A DNA stretch of 14,369 bases. Origin: Anaerolineales bacterium (lineage in GTDB: Bacteria; Chloroflexota; Anaerolineae; 4572-78; NAK82). How positions within the stretch are numbered: the stretch's first letter is position 1; each line of letters starts with the position of its first letter. Position numbers and translations under genes: made by a program. The notes under the pieces are model-generated. The model worked only from the letters and a program-made list of their open reading frames with translations, did not search any database and had not been told where the DNA came from. Positions 6,723 through 13,022 of this stretch are shown in pieces. Where the stretch lies: NCBI GenBank assembly GCA_024643945.1, contig JAHELX010000013.1:15036-29404 (forward strand), written 5' to 3'.

Positions 6723-9430
6723 TGCTCATCACTCGCATCGAACTCCAAAACACCAAAAGCTACTGTGATGTTGTTGTCACCTTCACCGAAGGGACCAATG
6801 CCATCTGCGGCGAAAACGGCGCCGGTAAAAGCACTCTGCTGGAGGCCATTGGCTTCACCCTCTTCGACTACCTACCCTACGCCCAGGCCGATTTCGTCCG
6901 CGAAGGGGAGAAAACAGCGACCATTGCCATCAGCTTCATATCCAACCAGGATGGGCGCGAATACCAGATCGTGCGCCGCTGCGGGGGAAGCTCCGACTAC
7001 TACGTCTACGACCCCGAGCTTGATGCCCAAGTCGCTTCTAGAAAGGTCGACGTGCTCGACTGGCTGAAAGAGCACCTGGGCGTGGAGCCGAGCACCGACC
7101 TGACTGCCCTCTTTCGCGACGCCGTCGGTGTGCCCCAGGGCTTGCTGACCGTTCCTTTCTTGCAAACCCCGTCTCAACGCAAACCCCTCTTCGACCGCTT
7201 ATTGCGGGTGGATGAATATGAACAGGCCTGGAAAGCCCTACGCGAGACACTGCGTCACCTGGAAGAGAAGATAGCCGAGCACAAAGAGCGCATCGCTAGA
7301 TTGGAGTCTCAGGTCCAGCGGCTGCCAGGTATGCGCCAGCGGGCTGAGATGCTGCACGCCGATATGACCCGGATCGAAACCCGCCTGATTGATCTCCGGG
7401 CCGAATTGGCGGAAGCCACGGCCCTCCGGGAATCGCTGGAGGCGACGAAAAATGAACTGGACCGCTTGCTGCAAAAGGCCGAAATGTTGGCCACCCGTCT
7501 GGAGGGAATCGGCCAACAACTGGCGGCGGCCGAGAAAGCAGCGGCCGAGGCAGAGGCGGCCCATGCGACCGTCGAGGCGTGCCGGCCCGCCTATGCTGCC
7601 TACGAAGCAGCCCAGGCGGCACTATCGGAGTTAGAGGCAGAGCGCAAGCAGCGAGACCAACTGCTGAGCGATCAAGCCGCGCAGGAGAAGTCGCTGGCGC
7701 TGGCCCAGGAGCGGGTGAAAGGGCTGGAAGCCAACCAACTGGAGATTGAAGAAGCTGAAGCGCAGATGGAGACGCTTCAGCCCCAACTTGAGCGCCAGAA
7801 AGAATTCGAAGCAGCGATGAAAGCCGCTCAGGAAGAGGTCCGCGCGCTGGAGATGGCTCAGGCCCAGGTAGCCGAACGGCAGGAGCGCCTGGACGACCTG
7901 CAAGCCCGGCTGGAGGCGGTCGAGGCCGGGCTGATCACCGCCGGCCACCTTGAGGCCGAACTGCGCCAAATGCGGGCCGAGTTGGAAGAGGTACGCCAGT
8001 CCCTCACCGGACTCAAATCAGAGCAGACAGTGCTGGGGGCCGAGGTGGCGCGACTGGCGGAGCAAACCCAAACTCTAGAGACAACCGAGGCCGCGAATTG
8101 CCCTGTTTGCGAACAGCCATTAACGCCAGAGCACCGGGCAGATCTGCTGGCACGCAACCGGGGGCGGCTGGATGAGCTGAGGGCCCAGGACCAGATGCTG
8201 GCTGAAAGAATCGCTGCTACGACCGAGACCAGTTCCGCACTGGAGCGACAAATCCAGGAACTGGCCCCACAACTGCGTGACCTGCCTCGTCCGGTTGACA
8301 AAGAGGATCTGGACGCTCAGATCACCAACCTGGAGCGCGAACTGTCCACTGTCCAGGCCAGAGTCGAACAGTTGGCGGGCAGCCGAGAGGAGGCCACCCG
8401 TCTGGAGCGTGAGCTGGCCGAATTGGGGGATCCCCGCCGCCGGTACGAACGTCTGGCCGAGAAGGTGAGCCAGCGAGCCGACCTGGAGGAACGGCTAGAC
8501 GCAGAACGCCACGCCGTCAATGCCCTGGAAGCATCACTGGTCGAGATTGAGCGGGCACTCACCCCCTTTGCCGAGCTGGACCGGCACCTGGCCGAGCAGC
8601 GCGGGACGCTCAGCCAGCACGAGGAGGATCACCGGCGTTATCTGGAGAACGCCAAAATCGCCGCTGCCCTACCTGCCCGCCGCGAACAGGCCGAGTCGCT
8701 GCGGACCCAGCAAATTGAGTTGACTGCCGAGCGAGATGAAACCCGGACGCAGGCAGAGGAAGTCGCCATCCAGTTCGACCCCGAGGCGCTTGCGACCGCG
8801 CGTCAACGTGAGGCTGGACTCAAGGCCGAGCAGGCCGGGCTGGAAGGGCAACTTGGCAGGCTGCGACAAGAGGTGGAAGAAACCGAGCGTGAAATTGAGG
8901 AGTTGGAAGCTGCAGAACGAGCGCTGATCGCTGAGCAGGCGACTCTGGCCGAGCACCAGGAACTGTTGGCCCTGCTGGAATTCATCCGGCAAGTGATCCG
9001 GCAGGCAGGGCCGCACGTCACCCGCCGCCTGCTGCAGCAAGTATCGCTGGAGGCCGCCCATCTCTTCGCTGACATTATGGCCGATTCCAGCGCCCGTCTG
9101 CGCTGGGAAAAAAATTATGAAATCGTGCTGGAAAAGAGCGGGCGAGACCGAAGCTTTCAGCAACTCTCGGGGGGTGAGCAAATGGCGGCGGCCCTGGCTG
9201 TGCGGTTGGCCCTGCTGCGCGAACTGTCGGCCATTGACGTCGCCTTCTTCGACGAGCCGACCTCGAACCTGGACGACACCCGCCGCGACAGCCTGGCCGA
9301 GCAGATCCTTGCCGTCAAAGGCTTCTCCCAGCTCTTCGTCATCAGCCACGACGACACCTTTGAACGGGTGACAAACAATGTCGTCCGCGTGCGTAAGGAA
9401 GATGGGGTGAGCAAGGTAGAAGTGGAGTGA
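6722..9430 (+). CDS. Rad50/SbcC-family SMC-like ATPase
   Basis: This is the ATPase partner of Mre11, which tethers and opens DNA ends using ATP. Its 902 residues have the full Rad50 layout. Walker A is GENGAGKS at 30-37, and a long coiled coil rich in Glu, Ala, Gln and Arg runs from about 170 to 780. That coil is broken by the zinc hook CPVC (C460 to C463), through which two coils dimerise. The signature LSGGEQ is at 815-820, Walker B FFDEPTSNLD has D844 and E845, and the H-loop histidine is H876. The start is ATG 6722, overlapping the mre11 stop by one base. An upstream in-frame start at 6626 would lie inside mre11 and precede the first beta strand, so it is rejected. nurA follows after four bases, making a three-gene operon. 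Confidence 0.96.
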   Translation: MLITRIELQNTKSYCDVVVTFTEGTNAICGENGAGKSTLLEAIGFTLFDYLPYAQADFVREGEKTATIAISFISNQDGREYQIVRRCGGSSDYYVYDPELDAQVASRKVDVLDWLKEHLGVEPSTDLTALFRDAVGVPQGLLTVPFLQTPSQRKPLFDRLLRVDEYEQAWKALRETLRHLEEKIAEHKERIARLESQVQRLPGMRQRAEMLHADMTRIETRLIDLRAELAEATALRESLEATKNELDRLLQKAEMLATRLEGIGQQLAAAEKAAAEAEAAHATVEACRPAYAAYEAAQAALSELEAERKQRDQLLSDQAAQEKSLALAQERVKGLEANQLEIEEAEAQMETLQPQLERQKEFEAAMKAAQEEVRALEMAQAQVAERQERLDDLQARLEAVEAGLITAGHLEAELRQMRAELEEVRQSLTGLKSEQTVLGAEVARLAEQTQTLETTEAANCPVCEQPLTPEHRADLLARNRGRLDELRAQDQMLAERIAATTETSSALERQIQELAPQLRDLPRPVDKEDLDAQITNLERELSTVQARVEQLAGSREEATRLERELAELGDPRRRYERLAEKVSQRADLEERLDAERHAVNALEASLVEIERALTPFAELDRHLAEQRGTLSQHEEDHRRYLENAKIAAALPARREQAESLRTQQIELTAERDETRTQAEEVAIQFDPEALATARQREAGLKAEQAGLEGQLGRLRQEVEETEREIEELEAAERALIAEQATLAEHQELLALLEFIRQVIRQAGPHVTRRLLQQVSLEAAHLFADIMADSSARLRWEKNYEIVLEKSGRDRSFQQLSGGEQMAAALAVRLALLRELSAIDVAFFDEPTSNLDDTRRDSLAEQILAVKGFSQLFVISHDDTFERVTNNVVRVRKEDGVSKVEVE

Positions 9431-9434
9431 AGCG

Positions 9435-10625
9435 ATGCTAGTTCGAAGCAAGGTTATCGCCGCCCTGGAAGCCAAGAAAGACCACTTTGCTGGCTATCAG
9501 GTTGAACTGCGGGACACGCTGGACCGCTATCGGGAGGCCCTCGAACATCTGCCCGCCCTCAGCCGGGCGGAAGTTGAAGCCCGCTTTGACGAAGCGGAGA
9601 TCCTCTGGCCGGGTGCCCTTCCTACCGACGAGCAGGATCGGCTGCATGATACCCTGGTCAGCTTGGGACAGAGCTGGACCAGCCACGAGGAAGCACGTAT
9701 CTGGGCCAGGGAGATACTGTTCAACACCCCTACCTTTGCCGTGGATGGCTCACAGATTTCTCCCAGCCGCGACTTTTCAGTGCCTGTCGGTGCAGTGCAA
9801 GTGGGCTGGTTCGAGAATCCCCACACACCGGGCGGCCAATACGTTAAAGACCTGGCCTTTGAGGTTCTGGCTCCCGGCGAATTGGCAGAGGAAGCGGACG
9901 ATAATGGGGGTAGCGAGTTCCCCGATTGGCACGTCAATCTACGTCGCTTCCAGATGGAATGCCGGGCTATCGTCGAGTATATCCAGGCGCACGCCGGCGC
10001 AGACCCTATCCCACTTTGTTTTTTCGACGGCTCGCTGGTCGTCTCCTTCGCCCAGCACATGCGCCCCAACCTGCGCCGGGCTTACGTGGACGCCGTCACC
10101 GCGATGCTGCGCACATCCCAAACAAGCCGGGTGCCACTGGTGGGCTATATAGACACCAGCTTCGCCCGCGACCTGGTCACCATGTTGGCCCCTCTCTTTG
10201 GACTGCCCCCTGCCCCACGCCTGAGCGACGGAGCGCTGCTGCGCCCCCGCATGCAGTGGGGCGATCGCTGCCAGGTTTACCTTTGTGCCCGGGACGACAA
10301 GGTGCTGCCCGATTACGGCCCGCAGGCACGCCAGGTGTGTTTTACCTATCTCAAGACCACTGCCGACGGCGCCCCTGCCCGCCTGGAGTTCCCGCGCTGG
10401 CTGGCCGAAGACGAGGAGGAACTCGAACGCGTGCTGAACCTGGTCCGCGCCGAGTGCATTGTGGGCAACGGCTATCCTTATGCCCTGGAGACCGCGGATG
10501 CAGTGGCGGTCATCAGCTTGCAAGACCGGGAACGATTCTACGCCACCTTCCAGCAGTTCGCGGAGAAAGAGGGCCTTGCGCTACGCTATTCGCGCAAAGC
10601 GCTAAGTAAGCGAGTGCGGCGCTGA
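9435..10625 (+). CDS. nurA: NurA-family DNA repair nuclease
   Basis: NurA is a manganese-dependent 5'-3' nuclease that, in archaea, works with the HerA translocase after Mre11-Rad50 to resect double-strand breaks. The sequence shows the NurA hallmarks: a helical N-terminus, FAVDGSQ at 101-107 (candidate metal ligand D104), FFDGSLV at 196-202 (D198), VGYIDTS at 236-242 (D240), and a C-terminal segment with RLEFPRW and YPYALETAD. The length (396 residues) is usual. GGAG (9424-9427) lies 7 bases before ATG 9435, inside the end of rad50. Neighbours Mre11 and Rad50 make the repair role very likely. No HerA homologue is in the window. The last 32 codons are repeated in degraded form at 12070-12168. 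Confidence 0.93.
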   Translation: MLVRSKVIAALEAKKDHFAGYQVELRDTLDRYREALEHLPALSRAEVEARFDEAEILWPGALPTDEQDRLHDTLVSLGQSWTSHEEARIWAREILFNTPTFAVDGSQISPSRDFSVPVGAVQVGWFENPHTPGGQYVKDLAFEVLAPGELAEEADDNGGSEFPDWHVNLRRFQMECRAIVEYIQAHAGADPIPLCFFDGSLVVSFAQHMRPNLRRAYVDAVTAMLRTSQTSRVPLVGYIDTSFARDLVTMLAPLFGLPPAPRLSDGALLRPRMQWGDRCQVYLCARDDKVLPDYGPQARQVCFTYLKTTADGAPARLEFPRWLAEDEEELERVLNLVRAECIVGNGYPYALETADAVAVISLQDRERFYATFQQFAEKEGLALRYSRKALSKRVRR

Positions 10626-10631
10626 CAAAGG

Positions 10632-10660
10632 TGGAGATTGGTGATGGGAGACTGGAGATT
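10632..10660 (+). repeat. Short purine-rich direct repeat
   Basis: TGGAGATT occurs at 10632-10639 and again at 10653-10660, with a related GGGAGACT between them. This makes a short run of about 30 bases rich in G and A just before a -10 site. It is too short to name. It could be a degenerate intergenic repeat or a regulator site for the LysM gene. Confidence 0.3.
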
Positions 10661-10667
10661 ATATAAT
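10638..10667 (+). promoter_or_regulatory. Candidate promoter of the LysM gene
   Basis: TATAAT at 10662-10667 is a perfect -10, and TTGGTG (10638-10643) lies 18 bases upstream. The expected start near 10674 leaves about a 50-base leader before ATG 10724. This separates the LysM gene from the repair operon at the level of transcription, although read-through remains possible since no terminator is visible after nurA. Confidence 0.5.
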
Positions 10668-10723
10668 ACTCGCACGTGGGTAGGGTATAGCAAGTGTTCA
10701 TTTTCAAAGATAGGAGGCGAGTC

Positions 10724-11818
10724 ATGACCTTACGCAATTTTGGAATCAACCTGGACGATCCAACCTACCAGGCGGCACTCAAGCGAGCCCAACGCGAGGG
10801 CAAAACGCTGGAGCAACTCCTGAATGAGTTCATCACCGCTTATGCTGAGCCCGAGAGCAAGGGGGGCGAAGCGCCAACCGGTGAGGAACCGACCAGCGGG
10901 GCACCGACCACCTACACCGTCCAACGGGGTGACACGTTGAGCAAGATTGCCCGCACAGTATACGGCGACGGGCGCAAGTATCCCATCATCCAGAAGGCCA
11001 ACAACATCAGCGATCCCAGTCGAATTCAGGTAGGGCAGGTTCTGGTGATTCCATCCCTGGCGGGCGAGAGCCCGGCGTCCCCTCCGTCGTCTCCACCCTC
11101 TCCCACCCAGCCGACGCCGCCTGCTCCAGCGCCCTCGACTCCGCCACCAGGAGCGGGCGTTGATCCCGGCGCTCCCATTCCCGGCGAACACTATGGCACC
11201 CTGCCCATCGTCGGTCCCCCTGCCGACCGGCCGGCAGCCCAGCACGGTGACCTCAACCTGGCGCTGCGTGGCTACAACCGCACCACAGCCAAGTGGGGCC
11301 TGATAGACATGGCCGGCCCCACCGATGATCGAGCCCCGCAATTAGCGGGTCTCTTCGCCGACAAGCGCACGCCCATTTTCAACAACGTGTACCGCGTCAA
11401 TAACTGGGACTGGGCGCGCAATGCACGGGGTGGTCCCATCACCGACTTTGAGGTGACCCTGGCCGGCCTGGCTACTACAGTGGGCGAGACCATCCACGTC
11501 CCCGACTCCGGCTATGGCATCGGCCAGGGTTACGCAGTGCTGGTGCTGTACGCCGACGAAAATCGTATCACCCTCAAGTACACGGGGGAAGACAGCGTGG
11601 TGCATGGCTATACCTTGCACGTCGAAGGTATGTGCGTCGAGCCCAATCTGCTGGCGCTCTACGGGCAGATGAATGCCGCCGGGCGCCGCCAGCTCCCGGC
11701 CCTGCATGCCGGCCAGGCCCTGGGGCGTGCCCGAGGGGGCGAGATCGGAGCCGCCATCCGCGATACCGGGCGCTTCATGGATCCGCGCACGCGCAAAGAC
11801 TGGTGGCGGGGGCGGTAG
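10724..11818 (+). CDS. LysM domain protein with unassigned C-terminal domain
   Basis: This is a 364-residue protein in three parts. Residues 1-44 are charged and helical with no signal peptide; NLDDPTYQAALKRAQREGK recalls a ribbon-helix-helix or small helical module. A Gly/Pro/Ser linker leads to a clear LysM domain at about 64-110 (TYTVQRGDTLSKIARTVYG, then NNISDPSRIQVGQVLVIP), which elsewhere binds N-acetylglucosamine polymers such as peptidoglycan. A long Pro/Ser/Thr linker (about 113-150) precedes a 200-residue C-terminal domain that I do not recognise. The lack of any export signal is odd for a wall-binding protein; it may be intracellular, may use LysM as a general binding module, or may leave by another route. 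ATG 10724 is chosen for AGGAGG (10712-10717) 6 bases upstream; an in-frame GTG at 10694 is less likely. Confidence 0.85.
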   Translation: MTLRNFGINLDDPTYQAALKRAQREGKTLEQLLNEFITAYAEPESKGGEAPTGEEPTSGAPTTYTVQRGDTLSKIARTVYGDGRKYPIIQKANNISDPSRIQVGQVLVIPSLAGESPASPPSSPPSPTQPTPPAPAPSTPPPGAGVDPGAPIPGEHYGTLPIVGPPADRPAAQHGDLNLALRGYNRTTAKWGLIDMAGPTDDRAPQLAGLFADKRTPIFNNVYRVNNWDWARNARGGPITDFEVTLAGLATTVGETIHVPDSGYGIGQGYAVLVLYADENRITLKYTGEDSVVHGYTLHVEGMCVEPNLLALYGQMNAAGRRQLPALHAGQALGRARGGEIGAAIRDTGRFMDPRTRKDWWRGR

Positions 11819-11827
11819 CAGCCTACA

Positions 11828-12043
11828 ATGAAGATCACATATGATCCGGAAGTTGATGCTCTATACATTCAGTTTCTCGAGACCACAGTCACCACCGAAC
11901 ATCTGGCGGAAGGGATCGCGGCCGACTACGATGCTGAAGGGCGGTTAGCCGGTATCGAGATCCTGGACGCGTTGAAGCGTTTCGATGACCCCAAGGTTTT
12001 GCGTCAGGTTATCCTGGAAGATGTGGGGCTGATCAGAGCATGA
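11828..12043 (+). CDS. DUF2283 family small protein
   Basis: This 71-residue protein begins MKITYDPEVDALYIQF and has the family core ADYDAEGRLAGIEILDA (residues 32-48). Both are diagnostic of DUF2283, a small beta-rich family of unknown function often found near toxin-antitoxin-like pairs and mobile regions. No strong ribosome binding site precedes ATG 11828, which starts 9 bases after the LysM stop, so it may depend on translation from the gene before it. Its stop (TGA 12041-12043) overlaps an ATG at 12040 that opens a 42-codon frame containing the nurA remnant. Confidence 0.88.
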   Translation: MKITYDPEVDALYIQFLETTVTTEHLAEGIAADYDAEGRLAGIEILDALKRFDDPKVLRQVILEDVGLIRA

Positions 12044-12168
12044 GGCAAGCTGCCATCAGATCGAAGGGCCGGAAGATCTTCTACGCTACCTTTCAATGGT
12101 TTATGGAGAAAGAGGATCTGGCGCTGTGCTATCTGTGCACAGCGCTTTGCAAGCGGGCGCGAGGGTAA
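12040..12168 (+). pseudogene. Remnant of a second nurA C-terminus (42-codon frame)
   Basis: From CGG 12070 to TAA 12166-12168 the frame encodes 32 residues that align without gaps to the last 32 of NurA (10527-10625). RKIFYATFQWFMEKEDLALC matches RERFYATFQQFAEKEGLALR, and 20 of the 32 positions are identical by direct comparison. The match ends at the stop in both. Upstream of 12070 no NurA similarity is seen. The frame happens to stay open back to ATG 12040, which overlaps the DUF2283 stop as ATGA, so a 42-residue peptide could be made by coupling. It carries four cysteines absent from the NurA tail (CYLCTALC). The simplest reading is a decayed piece of a duplicated or recombined nurA; a new short coding gene is possible but unproven. 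Confidence 0.75.
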
Positions 12169-12176
12169 GGAATCCT

Positions 12177-13022
12177 ATGCCAGAACGTGGCGGTCCAACG
12201 ACACAGTCAGGTATAAACTACCAGAACTCTATTGCGGCGTTGTTCCTCGGACGTCTGTGCGATATGCAAATGCGTCCAGGTCGCAAGCGTGTGATTCAGG
12301 TTCGGGTAGAAGCGCCATCTAGTGTAGACGACATTGTGGTTACCTATGCCGATTATCATCAAGACTGGATTCAGGCGAAAGAAAACATCTCAAAGGGTGA
12401 CGAAGTCTGGTCGAAACTCTGGCGAGATTTTGAAACGCAGAGGTGGGGGCGTGAGTTTAATGCTGATGATCGCCTTATCCTTGTAATAGGCACTCATCAT
12501 GCTTGCTATCGGGACTTGCGAGAACTTTGTGCTCGTACTGGTGGTGAATCAGACTATCAAGGGTGGCAAAGGAGACTCACAGGAAATATGACTTCGCTGG
12601 TAGCCAATATTCGTGTGTTGCTTTCGCCCGAACACCAAGATGATCAATCAATTCTTGCTTTTTTCTCTCGCATCGATATTTGGCCTATATATACGGAGGA
12701 GATTGAGCGTGATCACATGCCGCTTTGGATACCGCCAAGTAACACTGAGCCACTAACTCTGTTCCGGCTGCTTCGGGACAAGGTCGGCGGATATTCAAGA
12801 TACCGCAAAATATTCCGTAGACCTCAACTCCTCGCAGAACTATCCAGCGACCACTGTATCTCTATCGTCGAACCACCAAGTTCTGGAGTACCTGTCTATC
12901 GAGAATCAATAGCACAGGCTACGCCCAAATCCAGGTGCCTGGTACCAATCTGGCTGGAAACACAGATGTTTTGTTTCTCTGGCCTACTCTCCAGGAGAGA
13001 CAAATGGATCCTGCCCATGTGA
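12177..13022 (+). CDS. Cap4/DUF4297-like nuclease domain, N-terminal part of a nuclease-NACHT protein
   Basis: ATG 12177 follows AGGA (12168-12171) at 5 bases. The first 70 residues show the layout of PD-(D/E)xK nuclease domains found at the N-terminus of anti-phage STAND and CBASS effectors: GINYQNSIAALFL at 12-24, V50-D51-D52-I-V-V, and the WIQAKEN stretch (Q66, K68) as the D...QxK active site. This domain would cut double-stranded DNA once activated. Residues 90-230 are a helical linker region. From about residue 248 (base 12918) the translation loses protein-like character and ends 34 residues later at TGA 13020-13022, while the continuing protein is in another frame. An isolated 281-residue protein is therefore probably a broken product. 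Codons are visibly more AT-rich than in the repair operon, suggesting acquisition from elsewhere. Confidence 0.8.
   Translation: MPERGGPTTQSGINYQNSIAALFLGRLCDMQMRPGRKRVIQVRVEAPSSVDDIVVTYADYHQDWIQAKENISKGDEVWSKLWRDFETQRWGREFNADDRLILVIGTHHACYRDLRELCARTGGESDYQGWQRRLTGNMTSLVANIRVLLSPEHQDDQSILAFFSRIDIWPIYTEEIERDHMPLWIPPSNTEPLTLFRLLRDKVGGYSRYRKIFRRPQLLAELSSDHCISIVEPPSSGVPVYRESIAQATPKSRCLVPIWLETQMFCFSGLLSRRDKWILPM
12918..12920 (+). other. Inferred frameshift site in the nuclease-NACHT gene
   Basis: Up to Q247 (codon 12915-12917) the nuclease frame reads VPVYRESIAQ. From base 12920 the NTPase frame reads YAQIQVPGTNLAG followed by LFLWPTL, then runs unbroken into the NACHT domain. Adding one base between 12919 and 12920 joins the two as IAQ-x-YAQIQVPG, a natural-looking continuation. 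The NTPase frame has no start codon between 12920 and 13004 apart from weak alternatives. A single-base deletion (or assembly error) is the simplest cause. Confidence 0.6.
12993..12997 (+). promoter_or_regulatory. Ribosome binding site inside the nuclease frame, before the NTPase ATG
   Basis: AGGAG at 12993-12997 lies 6 bases before ATG 13004, ideal spacing. It would allow the NACHT part to be made as a separate protein, coupled to termination of the nuclease frame at 13022. It may also be chance in a Glu/Arg-rich stretch (LQERQM in the NTPase frame). Confidence 0.4.

Noticed and set aside
8669..9475. A 268-codon open frame on the minus strand opposite the end of rad50
   Set aside because: It lies wholly across the conserved signature, Walker B and H-loop codons of rad50 and the start of nurA, its protein matches nothing, and long antisense frames are common opposite GC-rich coiled-coil genes.
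12890..12930. Programmed -1 frameshifting joining nuclease and NTPase
   Set aside because: No in-phase X-XXY-YYZ slippery heptamer is visible; CCCAAAT at 12924-12930 is in the wrong phase, and I see no strong hairpin just after it. A plain indel is simpler.
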